Of a DNA stretch of 64,000 nucleotides, positions 47,983 through 56,336 are shown piece by piece. The position numbers and the translations under genes are program-made. The DNA comes from Nitrospirota bacterium (lineage in GTDB: Bacteria > Nitrospirota > Thermodesulfovibrionia > Thermodesulfovibrionales > UBA6898). The notes under the pieces are model-generated. The model saw only the letters and a list, made by a program, of their open reading frames with translations, was not told the DNA's origin and did no database searches. Location of the stretch: positions 62,001 through 126,000 of the forward strand of contig JACRMT010000012.1 in assembly GCA_016214855.1 (NCBI GenBank). Reading direction: 5' to 3'. Position 1 is the first letter of the stretch. Every line of letters starts with the position of its first letter.

Positions 47983-50388
47983 GTGCGCACCTTTGGCGGA
48001 GCCTTTACAGCAGAGAAGAACAAGAAGATCGGAGCGGCGCCTGTCTGGATCCTGAAATGCCCATTTGCCTCCTCCGGAACGTTTTACCTCTCAGATCTTG
48101 CCATGACAACACTCGACGGCTGGCAGACCCGGTCATGGATAAAAACATGGGGCAGCATCGATGAAAATATATCAGGCGACATGGCGTTGACGGCAGTGTC
48201 TGACTTCTCGATCGAGGTCATTATAGATCCTGATACAAGCCCGAATATCCATGATATCCTCTGGTTGGCCGCTAATAATATTGAGACGCGAGACTGTGAA
48301 CTGTATCTGTATTTCCGCGATGCATCTGCCTTCGCCGAAAGGATCTGGGTAGGCAATATCGTCGATTTCGAGAAGCTGAACGAGTTGACCTATCGGATTG
48401 ATTTTGCCGACCTGTCTGTCCGCCTCGATAAATACATCGGCAGTAAGATCAACCTGAGCGCGTATCCGTCGGCAGACCCTGACGACGTGGGCAAGGTACC
48501 TAACATCATCTATGGTACAGTCGAAAAGGTCCCTTGCCTGATCGTGGATGCAGGGGCCATGACCGGCCTGCCTGCTAATATTACCGCTGCGGCAACCAGT
48601 TTCAGTCTGTCAGACGGCTCGCGGTTTGCAAACGGCATGGTGATCACCATTGATGCCGAGGAGATACTCATATCGGGCATCTCCGGCGACACGATATCGT
48701 CATGCACCCGTGGGTATAACAGTACAACGGCAGTATCCCATGCCAAAGGGGCCGCTGTGTGGGAGAAAAAAGCAGCATTTGTCTATATGTGGGCGGATCA
48801 CCCTGTGACCAGCATAGGCAAGATCTACGGCAGGGTCAATGACGCTGAGCTGGACATTACGGCGATATGCACAAAGCATCCGGGCGGCACGACAGGCTAC
48901 ACCAACAAGGCAGTGATTTCGGTGCCGGGCTATATTACGGCAGCGCAGGCAGTGGCCCTTTTGGTGGCTGACGGCATATCGATAAATGACGCTATTGCGG
49001 TAGTGGACACTATTGCGGTCAACGATACGATCAGCGTGGCCGACACCATATCTGTCGTGGACACTATCGGGGTGAGCGATGGGATAGGGGTGAGCGACAC
49101 GATCGGGTTTAGTTCAGCAGGATCGACCATTACGAGATATCCCGACAGCGGGACTTACAATGAATACATCGATGGCGATGAGACCACCTACCGTTTGGTC
49201 ACCAGCGGTTCTTACAACTACGCATATTACCCAACGACATCCTTCGGCACGATTGCCGAGCAATATCATTATGTAATTGCCGAAAACACCGCAGGGACTT
49301 CTCAATCATTGCAGTTGAATACGACTTCTTTTACCCTCCCCGCGAACTCAGGGAAGATCAAACTCAGAAAGATTGCGACAGGCGGCAATTGGAATGACAG
49401 CACGGTGATTTATACAGGTTCTTCCAGTATACGCATTTACGAGCTCTGGAAGGAAGTCCTATACACACAAACTCTGACGAAGGCAGGCTCTGCGTCAAAA
49501 ACAGGATCAGCGAGTAAAACAGGCTCTGCGAGCAAGTCCGGGTCAGCGAGCAAGTCTGGCAGCGCGAGCAAAAGCGGGGCAGCCAGCAAGAGTGGATCAG
49601 TCACTAAATCCGGCACAGTTACCCTGTCCGGCAATAGTGTTGCCAACACTCTGGTTGGCACACAACTCGTGGCGAGTGGCGTTGGATATAATTATTCAGC
49701 CCCAAATGACATCATAAGCCATTTTCTGAGCACCTACCTGGGCTATGCCTCTTTCAGCGGAACTGCAAACGGCTCGTATGTCTTTGCGGTCGTGATCAAC
49801 GAGTATAAACGCGCAAAAGAATGGCTGGCACTGATGGCGTTCCAGTGCAGATGTTATCTGCGATTTGCCAATGCTCAGACCGAGTTACTCAACAGACCCG
49901 ATATGCTGACCAGCGACAAAACCATCACGGCGGCCATGATCCGCATGGAGAGCGATTATAAAACCTCTGTAAGAGGGCCTGCCCGTTCCCCTCTGGGAGA
50001 GGTGATCAATAAGATCGACGTGCACTATAATCGCGACTGGACAAAGTCTGGTGACGGTGCATACAGAAAACTGTATGCAATATCAGATGCTACATCGATC
50101 ACCCGGTATGGTACAAAAGAGAACCCGCAGATGTTCATGTTCGATTTCATCAGGGATGACGCCACTGCCCAGAGCGTCGGGGATTTCTACCTTGCCAGAT
50201 ATAAGGACAGAAAAAAGATATTGAAAATGGATCTGTTTCTCGACAACGTCGAGCTGGAATTCGCTGACGGAGTCACTCTTGCTTCGGAGGGCAATTTGTT
50301 GTGCGAAGTGGAAAAGGCGAACGTTGCACCGGGCAGCGCGACGGGCAAAAGAAATGACCGGCTAACGCTGGAAGCGAGGGAGTATTGA
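47983..50388 (+). CDS. large tail protein with two hexapeptide repeat tracts
   Basis: The 801-aa product (GTG start) lies after the tape measure, where siphoviruses encode distal tail and tail-tip proteins. The N-terminal ~330 residues are beta-rich with GYNSTTAVSHAKGAAV-type motifs. Then come two 18-bp-period repeat tracts, a D-T-I-x-V-x run (about 336-375) and a G-S-A-S-K-S run (about 502-549), and a C-terminal domain with the phrase KTSVRGPARSPLGEVINKID typical of tail-hub proteins. Assignment as tail hub/baseplate is by position and pattern. Confidence 0.6.
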   Translation: MRTFGGAFTAEKNKKIGAAPVWILKCPFASSGTFYLSDLAMTTLDGWQTRSWIKTWGSIDENISGDMALTAVSDFSIEVIIDPDTSPNIHDILWLAANNIETRDCELYLYFRDASAFAERIWVGNIVDFEKLNELTYRIDFADLSVRLDKYIGSKINLSAYPSADPDDVGKVPNIIYGTVEKVPCLIVDAGAMTGLPANITAAATSFSLSDGSRFANGMVITIDAEEILISGISGDTISSCTRGYNSTTAVSHAKGAAVWEKKAAFVYMWADHPVTSIGKIYGRVNDAELDITAICTKHPGGTTGYTNKAVISVPGYITAAQAVALLVADGISINDAIAVVDTIAVNDTISVADTISVVDTIGVSDGIGVSDTIGFSSAGSTITRYPDSGTYNEYIDGDETTYRLVTSGSYNYAYYPTTSFGTIAEQYHYVIAENTAGTSQSLQLNTTSFTLPANSGKIKLRKIATGGNWNDSTVIYTGSSSIRIYELWKEVLYTQTLTKAGSASKTGSASKTGSASKSGSASKSGSASKSGAASKSGSVTKSGTVTLSGNSVANTLVGTQLVASGVGYNYSAPNDIISHFLSTYLGYASFSGTANGSYVFAVVINEYKRAKEWLALMAFQCRCYLRFANAQTELLNRPDMLTSDKTITAAMIRMESDYKTSVRGPARSPLGEVINKIDVHYNRDWTKSGDGAYRKLYAISDATSITRYGTKENPQMFMFDFIRDDATAQSVGDFYLARYKDRKKILKMDLFLDNVELEFADGVTLASEGNLLCEVEKANVAPGSATGKRNDRLTLEAREY
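48988..49107 (+). repeat. 18-bp coding tandem repeat tract 1
   Basis: Nearly seven 18-bp units encode D-(T/A)-I-(A/S/G)-V-x hexapeptides (for example DTIAVN, DTISVA, DTIGVS). Units have diverged by synonymous and conservative changes. Confidence 0.75.
49486..49629 (+). repeat. 18-bp coding tandem repeat tract 2
   Basis: Eight 18-bp units encode G-S-A-S-K-(S/T) hexapeptides, the last ones diverging to GSVTKS and GTVTLS. A flexible, positively charged linker results. Confidence 0.8.
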
Positions 50389-50389
50389 T

Positions 50390-50773
50390 ATGGCGCTGAT
50401 AAAATTTGAGAGGACATCCGCCCCGACCGGATCAGTGCAGTTTGCGCGGAACCCAGGCCCTGGAAGTTACAGCCGGAAAACAGAGTATATGCAGCCAAAA
50501 GAGCGGTCTAACGGCGGGGACCTGTACAGTTACGACAAGGGCATCTCGCCGGACAGGTTCCGGACACTGTCATGGAAAAACATATCCGCGACCGATCTGG
50601 CTAATTTCATGACGTTCCTCGGTGTCGTGGTCGGGATCAAAGAAAACTTCACGTTCACGGACTATGACGGTGCAACATACACGGCGAGGATCTGGAACGC
50701 CGACGATATCCAATCTGCACCGGTAGCTACTGGCCGGGAGTCCCTGACCGTGGTATTGAGGATTGAAAGTTAG
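50390..50773 (+). CDS. tail-tip-region protein (127 aa)
   Basis: A beta-rich protein with the shape of DUF2460/phage tail small proteins (FERTSAPTGSVQFARNPGPG, TDYDGATYTARIWN). It starts 2 nt after the stop of the previous gene and is the last structural gene. Its stop is followed by the long Dam leader. Family recognised only by position and pattern. Confidence 0.5.
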   Translation: MALIKFERTSAPTGSVQFARNPGPGSYSRKTEYMQPKERSNGGDLYSYDKGISPDRFRTLSWKNISATDLANFMTFLGVVVGIKENFTFTDYDGATYTARIWNADDIQSAPVATGRESLTVVLRIES

Positions 50774-50931
50774 CTTGTAGACAGGCGGACAGTATTCCGG
50801 GGAGTGCGACCTCCCCAAACCCTATGTATCTCGCATAGGACGGGATAACCCGCTACCATCCGCACCCTCGCGAAGGGCGGATAAATAATAGCAGGTTTCC
50901 CTTGTATTTCAAAGAAAAAGGGAGGTCGCAC
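50774..50931 (+). promoter_or_regulatory. structured leader of the Dam gene, RBS-sequestering RNA switch candidate
   Basis: GTGCGACCTCCC (50804-50815) is perfectly complementary to GGGAGGTCGCAC (50920-50931), which contains the Dam ribosome-binding site and abuts the ATG. An alternative hairpin, GGGGAG (50799-50804) with CTCCCC (50811-50816), uses the same bases and would free the site. Between them are stem-loops CCTATG/CATAGG, CGGG/CCCG and ATCCGC/GCGGAT. Two mutually exclusive folds are the pattern of translational switches. Confidence 0.7.
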
Positions 50932-51699
50932 ATGAAGAAAAGCTTTCTATCCTACGTCGGCGGCAAGTCGCTGCTGGCAAACAAAATCATCCCGAAAATC
51001 CCGGCTCACGAGTGCTATTGCGAGGTATTTGCCGGCGCGGCATGGCTCTTCTTTAAAAAAGAGGAGTCGGAGATCGAGATCATCAATGACATCAACACTG
51101 ATCTGGTCACATTGTATCGGATTGTAAAGCTGCATCTCGATGAGTTTATTCGGTATTTTCGCTGGATATTGATATCGCGGGAAGAGTTCGATCGCTTCCG
51201 GATGGAGCGGCCCGAGACCCTGACCGATATCCAGAGGGCCGTGAGGTTCTATTATCTGTTAAAATGCGGCTTTTCAAGTAAGATCGTCGCGCCGACCTTT
51301 GGCGTCAGCGCTACCAGGGCTCCCCGTATAAACCTGTTGAGGATCGAGGAAGAGCTGTCTGAGGCCCATCTGAGACTGTCACGAGCCTATATCGAGAACC
51401 TGCCCTATGCAAAGCTCATCGAGCGGGTCGATCGCGCCGGCACATTCTTTTATATCGATCCTCCCTATTTCAATTGCGAGGATTATTATGGCAAAGGGAT
51501 ATTCTCGAAAGAGGACTTCGGCACGCTGCGGGATCTCCTTGGCAGAATCAAGGGAAAATTTATCCTGTCGTTAAACGACACTTCGCAGGTTAGGGAGATC
51601 TATAAGAGGTTCCGGATCGAGAGTGTGTCTACCAGTTACAGCTTGGGAGGCGGAAATAAGAAAAAAGCGGTCAAAGAAGTCTTGATTCGGAACTTTTGA
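50932..51699 (+). CDS. DNA adenine-N6 methyltransferase, Dam/D12 class
   Basis: This 255-aa alpha-class methylase carries motif X/N-terminal FLSYVGGKSLLANKIIP, AdoMet motif I EVFAGAAWLFF, motif region EIINDINTDLVTLYR and catalytic motif IV YIDPPYFN (DPPY). The recognition site cannot be read. The ATG at 50932 follows GGGAGGTCGCAC; a longer frame from 50902 has no ribosome-binding site. It is the last gene before the right end, where Mu carries mom, and may protect phage DNA from host restriction. Confidence 0.88.
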   Translation: MKKSFLSYVGGKSLLANKIIPKIPAHECYCEVFAGAAWLFFKKEESEIEIINDINTDLVTLYRIVKLHLDEFIRYFRWILISREEFDRFRMERPETLTDIQRAVRFYYLLKCGFSSKIVAPTFGVSATRAPRINLLRIEEELSEAHLRLSRAYIENLPYAKLIERVDRAGTFFYIDPPYFNCEDYYGKGIFSKEDFGTLRDLLGRIKGKFILSLNDTSQVREIYKRFRIESVSTSYSLGGGNKKKAVKEVLIRNF

Positions 51700-51718
51700 C
51701 CGCTCAGCGTGCTATACT

Positions 51719-51803
51719 TTTCAAGCGAAACTTGACCCTGTCAACGTACGCCGGGAAGCCAGTTTTCGCAATTCCGAGCCCTGACTTTTCGCGCGTGCTA
51801 ACA
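51719..51803. repeat. right-end transposase-binding sites (attR region)
   Basis: From the end inward (minus strand) the sequence begins TGTTAGCACGCGCGAAAA, with a second GCGAAAA about 23 bp on, then the palindrome TCAAGCGAAACTTGA (51721-51735), which matches the left-end sites. Three sites within 85 bp resemble Mu R1-R3. Confidence 0.65.
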
Positions 51804-51808
51804 AAGAG
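51804..51808. repeat. target-site duplication AAGAG, right copy
   Basis: This pentamer follows the terminal CA of the prophage and matches 13630-13634. Confidence 0.8.
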
Positions 51809-51844
51809 CCGAAGGGCCAGAAAACTCTTTTCTGATTATTTCAC

Positions 51845-53179
51845 TTACTGTCCAATCTTCTCACGAAGCTTTTTCGCCAATGCCGGATCAATTACCTGCA
51901 GTATTTTGTATTCTTCAAGCGCAGGGACTCTGTCATCCAGATAGCTGTATAGCAGGCCAAGCCCGTAATGGGCATCAGCAAATGAAGGTTTCAGCCTGAT
52001 CGCCTCGTTGTATGCTGTGACGGCAGACTTATACTTTTCGAGTTTTGTGTATGCAATGCCGAGATTGAAATGGGCAACCGCAAGCTCGGGCATGATCCTG
52101 ATCGCAGCATTCAACTCATCAGCCGCTTCCTTATACATCTTTGCTTCAAGGTATGCCATGCCGAGATTGGAACGTGTCCAGGCCGATTGGGGGTCAAGAC
52201 TGAGCGCCTTCCTGAGGGCTGTCAGGGCGTCGCTGTTCCTGTTCAGACTCAAATACGCCACGCCAAGGCCGTTATACGCTTCAACAGCGTATGGGTCAGC
52301 TGCCACAGCCTTATTGTAAGCTTCAAGGGCTTCGGTATAGCGCACTGCAGAGTTGAGGCTGTTCCCCAGGTTAACCCAGTAGCTTGCAGAACCTCCCGGA
52401 TCACGGTAAAAAGCCTCCCGAATCGTGATGACACGGTCAAGGGATATGTTGTCCCAAAATGTATACAAAGGTGCAACAAAATTGACCGTGCTGTCCGTGA
52501 TGGTTGACACCGCAATGCCGATCACGTCCCCATTCTGATCAAAAATAGCTCCGCCGCTGTTCCCCGCAGTCAATGGGATCGTGATCTGGAACATCTGTCT
52601 GCCGCTGATCTCCCTGAAGCCATTCACGCTCCCTTCCGTTATACTTACGCGGCTGCCCTGAGAGTTGTCCATGAGGAATACCTTGGCACCCTGTCTGACC
52701 TCACGACTGTCGCCGATCGTTACTGCCCGGAACGCTCCGCCACTCACCTTGAGGACCACAATGTCATGCTCACGGTCTGCATGCAGAACACCTTCGACCG
52801 GCAGGACCGCACCATTGACCTTTACCCTGACAGAGGCCGCATTGCTGATGATATGATAGCTGGTCAAGACAGCGCCGTTGGCTGCGATCGTAAACCCGCT
52901 CCCATGACTGAACGATCTCTCCTTTTCGTCATATGCCACAACGGCGGCAATTGAACTGACATTCGCCTTGAAGATTTCAACGCTGCCCATCGGCATTCGG
53001 GAAGCCCTGCCGGCTTCTTCACCTGCCCCCGATCCCGGGGCATCAGGCAATTGTCCGTGTCGTGTGCCGTATCGCTCCAGGTCCTGATCAGTATAAACAG
53101 GCTCTGCTGCCCGGGCCTGCGGCCTAACAAAGAGCATGGCGGCCAATAGCAGCAATGCGATAGACCTTGCTGAGTTCAA
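51845..53179 (-). CDS. secreted trypsin-like serine protease with TPR repeats
   Basis: A Sec signal peptide (RSIALLLLAAMLFVRPQARA) is followed by a trypsin/DegP-like domain with His in LTSYHIISN, Asp in REHDIVVLKV and Ser in TAGNSGGAIF, then about five TPR units (SYWVNLGNSLNSAVRYTEAL, AYNGLGVAYLSLNRNSDALT and so on). It probably acts in the periplasm as a protease or scaffold. It is intact, and its stop lies 36 nt from the prophage target duplication. It converges on endonuclease Q. Confidence 0.85.
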   Translation of the reverse strand: MNSARSIALLLLAAMLFVRPQARAAEPVYTDQDLERYGTRHGQLPDAPGSGAGEEAGRASRMPMGSVEIFKANVSSIAAVVAYDEKERSFSHGSGFTIAANGAVLTSYHIISNAASVRVKVNGAVLPVEGVLHADREHDIVVLKVSGGAFRAVTIGDSREVRQGAKVFLMDNSQGSRVSITEGSVNGFREISGRQMFQITIPLTAGNSGGAIFDQNGDVIGIAVSTITDSTVNFVAPLYTFWDNISLDRVITIREAFYRDPGGSASYWVNLGNSLNSAVRYTEALEAYNKAVAADPYAVEAYNGLGVAYLSLNRNSDALTALRKALSLDPQSAWTRSNLGMAYLEAKMYKEAADELNAAIRIMPELAVAHFNLGIAYTKLEKYKSAVTAYNEAIRLKPSFADAHYGLGLLYSYLDDRVPALEEYKILQVIDPALAKKLREKIGQ

Positions 53180-53314
53180 TTCATTTCACCTTCTATCAGA
53201 ATACTCATCTGACTTATCCCCGACTCTCTAATCAGTGTTATAACTTGTATCTATTATAGGTGATTTTTAAAGCCAGCCAAATTATTTCATTTGCTGCGAC
53301 CAGCACAATATTTC

Positions 53315-53344
53315 TCTTCATAAGCTGAAAAATGGGGGTATAAT
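53315..53344 (+). promoter_or_regulatory. candidate promoter of the dienelactone hydrolase gene
   Basis: A perfect -10 TATAAT (53339-53344) lies 33 nt before the hydrolase ATG with a weak -35 (TCTTCA) 18 bp upstream. Confidence 0.4.
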
Positions 53345-53377
53345 GAAGGCATATCCAATCGATTCAGGAGGTCAGTC

Positions 53378-54178
53378 ATGAAACCATTTCTCCGCATTAT
53401 CTTCTGCATGCTCGTATCAGTTCTGCTATCAACCTCTGCATATGCCAAAATCCAGAGTAAGGCGATCGAATATAAGGACGGCGATGCTCTGCTTGAGGGA
53501 TATCTTGTCTATGACGATGCATCAAAAGAAAAAAGACCCGGTGTGCTTGTTGTCCATGAATGGATGGGGCTCGGCGCATATGAGAAGGGCCGCGCAGAGC
53601 AGCTTGCAGCCTTAGGCTATGTGGCCTTTGCTGCGGACATCTATGGCAAGGGCATCAGGCCCAAGGACGGGAAAGAGGCTGCTGAATTTGCCGGGAAGTA
53701 TCGCGGCGGCGACCGCAAGGTGCTCCGCTCCCGGGTAAATGCAGCGCTTGATGTATTCAAAAAGCAGCCAATGGTTGATACGACAAAGACAGCTGCTATT
53801 GGGTACTGCTTCGGCGGTACAACCGTTCTTGAGCTTGCAAGGAGCGGCGCAGACACTCTGGGTGTTGTGAGCTTTCATGGCGGCCTTGCCACCTCTATGC
53901 CAGCTGATGCGAAGAATATCAAAGGCAAGGTGCTGGCTCTGCATGGCGGAGATGATCCCTTTGTAAAGGCCGAAGAAGTGCTTGCATTTCAGGACGAGAT
54001 GCGCAAGGCAGGCGTTGACTGGTCTTTTGTGAGCTACGGCAATGCTGTGCACAGCTTTAGCAATCCTGCGGCAGGCAATGACAACTCCAAGGGTGCTGCG
54101 TACAACGAGAAGGCTGACAAGCGCTCCTGGGAGGCGATGAGAAAGTTTTTCAAAGAGATCTTCGGAGAAAAGAAATGA
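53378..54178 (+). CDS. secreted dienelactone hydrolase family protein
   Basis: An alpha/beta hydrolase with a signal peptide (PFLRIIFCMLVSVLLSTSAY) and the DLH nucleophile elbow GYCFGGTTVLE (Cys nucleophile), with Asp/His expected in GGDDPFVKAEEV and AVHSFSNPAA. The opening GVLVVHEWMGLGAYEK is typical. It would hydrolyse an ester or lactone, here unknown, in the periplasm. AGGAGGTCAGTC precedes the ATG. It is coupled by 4 nt to the flavodoxin-like gene. Confidence 0.85.
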   Translation: MKPFLRIIFCMLVSVLLSTSAYAKIQSKAIEYKDGDALLEGYLVYDDASKEKRPGVLVVHEWMGLGAYEKGRAEQLAALGYVAFAADIYGKGIRPKDGKEAAEFAGKYRGGDRKVLRSRVNAALDVFKKQPMVDTTKTAAIGYCFGGTTVLELARSGADTLGVVSFHGGLATSMPADAKNIKGKVLALHGGDDPFVKAEEVLAFQDEMRKAGVDWSFVSYGNAVHSFSNPAAGNDNSKGAAYNEKADKRSWEAMRKFFKEIFGEKK

Positions 54179-54771
54179 GCACAAAGATGAAATATCTTAT
54201 TCTCTATGCCCATCCAAACCCCAAGAGCTTTAACCATGCCATCCTGGAGACGGTCCAGGCTGAACTGCAAAAGGCCGGAAAAGAAGTCTCTGTACGCGAT
54301 CTTTATGCCCAGAACTTCAACCCTGTGCTCTCAGCAAATGACCTTGCAGGCATGATGCAGGGACAGCTGCAGCCCGAAATAAAGGCGGAACAGGAGTTTG
54401 TCGGCTCGGCAGATCTGATCGTTGTGATCTATCCGCTCTGGTGGGCGGGCATGCCTGCGATCCTGAAGGGTTACATAGACCGCGTCTTTACTGAAGGCTT
54501 TGCTTATAGCATTGTTGGGCCAGACCTTAAAGGCCTGCTCCAGGGCAGGAAGGTGCTGCTCATCACCACGACCGGTGCGCCGCAGGAGATGTATGAAGCG
54601 TCAGGCATGTTCAAGAGCATCGCCCAGACCACCGGGGAAGGCATATTCCAGTTCACCGGCATGGAACTGATCGAGCATAAGTATCTCTGTGCTATACCGT
54701 ATCTGACGGATGCGGACAGGAAGAAGATGCTGGAAGAGCTGAGAGAACTCGTTCAGAAGAAACTGCTGTAA
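54175..54771 (+). CDS. NAD(P)H quinone oxidoreductase, flavodoxin-like (NQO1/KefF family)
   Basis: The 198-aa product has the flavodoxin-like opening ILYAHPNPKSFNHAILETV, which binds FAD/FMN phosphate, and the motif IYPLWWAGMPAILKGYIDRV characteristic of NQO1/MdaB/KefF quinone reductases. TTTGAPQEMYEASG is a substrate/FMN loop. It reduces quinones or other two-electron acceptors with NAD(P)H in the cytoplasm. Its start overlaps the hydrolase stop. Confidence 0.85.
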   Translation: MSTKMKYLILYAHPNPKSFNHAILETVQAELQKAGKEVSVRDLYAQNFNPVLSANDLAGMMQGQLQPEIKAEQEFVGSADLIVVIYPLWWAGMPAILKGYIDRVFTEGFAYSIVGPDLKGLLQGRKVLLITTTGAPQEMYEASGMFKSIAQTTGEGIFQFTGMELIEHKYLCAIPYLTDADRKKMLEELRELVQKKLL

Positions 54772-54785
54772 GGTCAGACAGTCAC

Positions 54786-54826
54786 GGCGGGGGCAGCCTC
54801 ATCGCTCCCGCCTTGTTGTTGCTTTT
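54786..54826 (+). terminator. rho-independent terminator
   Basis: GGCGGG (54786-54791) and CCCGCC (54807-54812) form a stem, followed by TTGTTGTTGCTTTT. It lies just after the quinone reductase gene and ends that unit. It also lies before the convergent HNH gene. Confidence 0.7.
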
Positions 54827-54829
54827 ACT

Positions 54830-55543
54830 TTATTGATTGAATGCATTTCCCTTTCCAAGATTGCATGTCTGACACTTGGTTTGCAAATTATCCGGTACAG
54901 TCTCACCTCCTTGAGACCATGGAAGTATGTGGTCTACATGTAGATCGATGCCCGGTATTTTAATGGGACTTCTGCCACAGGATTGGCAACGAAAGCCATC
55001 GCGCAGAAGTATAGAGAACCTCAGGCGGGGAGATATTTCTCTTTTGGTTCTTCTTACTTTCCGTGGTTTTGTGATGTCGTCTGGCTCATCGTTTGTTATA
55101 GTGTCAGATACCAACGAGTCAGTCTGCCCTTTATCGATGTAAGACATGAACGCCATTAATGCTTTGTTCCAAGTCCCGAAACGCCTTTCATAAGTCCCCG
55201 TAGAGTAATTGGATAGCGGCGGTTTCATTTCCTCATACCGAGGTTGTCGTGCAAGCGAAATCCAAACTTCTCTCAAGTTCTCAAAAAGAGCTTCTTCAGG
55301 GATATTCTTCCGCTGTGATGGGTTTTCTTTTAAACCAGCTACCTTAAGAGCTTTGGACCACGACCCGAAGCGTTTGGCTATACAATCGGGAGAGAAGTGG
55401 CCGAATTGTTTATAGGCTATTACAGTAACAGTGTTGGTTCCTCTTTCCTCACAGACCCTTTTCATGTCTGCTATTAGTTCAGTTTCGGGTATGTTGTACC
55501 TTTTTAAATTCAGTTCAAATTTCATTTTATTTCTGTCCATCAT
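54830..55543 (-). CDS. HNH endonuclease with N-terminal DNA-binding repeats
   Basis: Two repeats of a homing-type helix module (FGSWSKALKVAG and FGTWNKALMAF) fill residues 1-125. The C-terminus is an HNH nuclease with CQSCG, DLHVDHILPWSQGG and the N-x2-CxxC end (LQTKCQTCNLGKG). It resembles self-standing HNH nucleases of mobile origin. I place the start at the first ATG of MMDRNK (55543), although no clear ribosome-binding site is visible. An upstream extension to 55624 has no support. Confidence 0.75.
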   Translation of the reverse strand: MMDRNKMKFELNLKRYNIPETELIADMKRVCEERGTNTVTVIAYKQFGHFSPDCIAKRFGSWSKALKVAGLKENPSQRKNIPEEALFENLREVWISLARQPRYEEMKPPLSNYSTGTYERRFGTWNKALMAFMSYIDKGQTDSLVSDTITNDEPDDITKPRKVRRTKREISPRLRFSILLRDGFRCQSCGRSPIKIPGIDLHVDHILPWSQGGETVPDNLQTKCQTCNLGKGNAFNQ

Positions 55544-55595
55544 TTTAGAGACAAATGGGCAGAGGATCAAGGAATAACTGCAAAATTGCCACGGG

Positions 55596-55703
55596 TTACT
55601 TATCCCCTTTTTCTGACTTCTCATCCTTCTTCCCGAAGAGCATATTCGAAAAGATCATGCCCGGGCAGATACCGGTTGCCGCTGCAAAGAAGAAAGATAT
55701 CAC
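55596..55703 (-). CDS. doubtful 35-aa frame downstream of the antitoxin
   Basis: A GTG-started frame (VISFFFAAATGICPGM...) lies just after the antitoxin stop. The hydrophobic start and charged end (GKKDEKSEKGDK) could make a small membrane peptide, but evidence is weak. Confidence 0.22.
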   Translation of the reverse strand: MISFFFAAATGICPGMIFSNMLFGKKDEKSEKGDK

Positions 55704-55710
55704 AAGCCAA

Positions 55711-55983
55711 TCAAGCTGCCTTCTCTATTTCTCTTGCCTCATATTCAGGAAACATTATTATGGCCGGATGAACATTGAAGGCCACAGCAAGCTGCTCCGC
55801 ACGCTTCTTGCCAATTTCGACCCTCTCATTCTCCAGAAGACTCAGATTAGGCACTGATATCCCTGAACGGCGCGCAAGCTCAGGCTGCGTCCATCCCTTC
55901 AGATCACGGAGCATTCGAATAACCTCACCTGTTGATAAAACAGCATGCGCCTTAGCGGCACGGTATTGAGTCTGAGCTTTCAT
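55711..55983 (-). CDS. HTH antitoxin (HigA-like)
   Basis: The 90-aa product has a classical XRE helix-turn-helix (LKGWTQPELARRSGISVPNLSLLENERVEI) and lies downstream of a RelE/HigB-type toxin, the toxin-first order of higBA. The C-terminal helix (AIIMFPEYEAREIE) probably neutralises the toxin. It likely represses its own operon. AGGAGG lies just upstream of the ATG. Confidence 0.8.
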   Translation of the reverse strand: MKAQTQYRAAKAHAVLSTGEVIRMLRDLKGWTQPELARRSGISVPNLSLLENERVEIGKKRAEQLAVAFNVHPAIIMFPEYEAREIEKAA

Positions 55984-55993
55984 TTTTTACCTC

Positions 55994-56266
55994 CTAATAC
56001 TTATGCGGTGTTATTTCAACGACCATAACGGTAACGATATCGCGTTCTATCTCATAAATAAGCCGGTATTGATCGCTCAAACGCGAGGATCGCTGCCCCT
56101 TGCGTTCACCTTTCAATTTTTCATCATGAAATCCCGGAAACTCTCGCAATTTATCAGGACCGTGCCGGAATACGATATTCTTCCAGAGCTCATATTTTTT
56201 GAGAACCTGCAAGGGCAGCCTTACACACGTTTTCGCTATGGTGCGGTGCTCAAGAATATGCCACAT
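55994..56266 (-). CDS. RelE/HigB-type toxin (mRNA interferase)
   Basis: The small basic protein has the ParE/RelE-fold pattern ending in QRSSRLSDQYRLIYEIERDI and VVEITPHKY, with the conserved Arg/Tyr and terminal His typical of RelE-family mRNA interferases. The gene precedes the HTH antitoxin by 10 nt, as in higBA. It would cleave ribosome-bound mRNA when antitoxin is lost. Confidence 0.78.
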   Translation of the reverse strand: MWHILEHRTIAKTCVRLPLQVLKKYELWKNIVFRHGPDKLREFPGFHDEKLKGERKGQRSSRLSDQYRLIYEIERDIVTVMVVEITPHKY

Positions 56267-56336
56267 TATGAATAATCATAACTTCTTATGTTTGATAAGT
56301 CAAGATGAGAAGCCGACAAAAAAAGCGATCAACCTC

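Larger units (their letters stand above)
13635..51803 (+). mobile_element. complete Mu-like transposable prophage, 38,169 bp
   Basis: The element begins TG, ends CA and is flanked by the direct duplication AAGAG. It encodes, in Mu order, a repressor, transposase A, ATPase B, Gam, GemA, Mor, lysis genes, terminase, portal, minor head protein, protease/capsid, and a tail with tube and tape measure but no visible sheath or baseplate wedge, so the virion is probably a siphovirus like the Mu-like Pseudomonas phages B3 and D3112. It sits in the short gap between convergent endonuclease Q and the TPR protease, so no host gene is broken. All key genes are intact, and the prophage may be inducible. 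Confidence 0.9.

Noticed and set aside
48988..49629. CRISPR-like array
   Set aside because: Units are 18 bp, contiguous and coding, without spacers.
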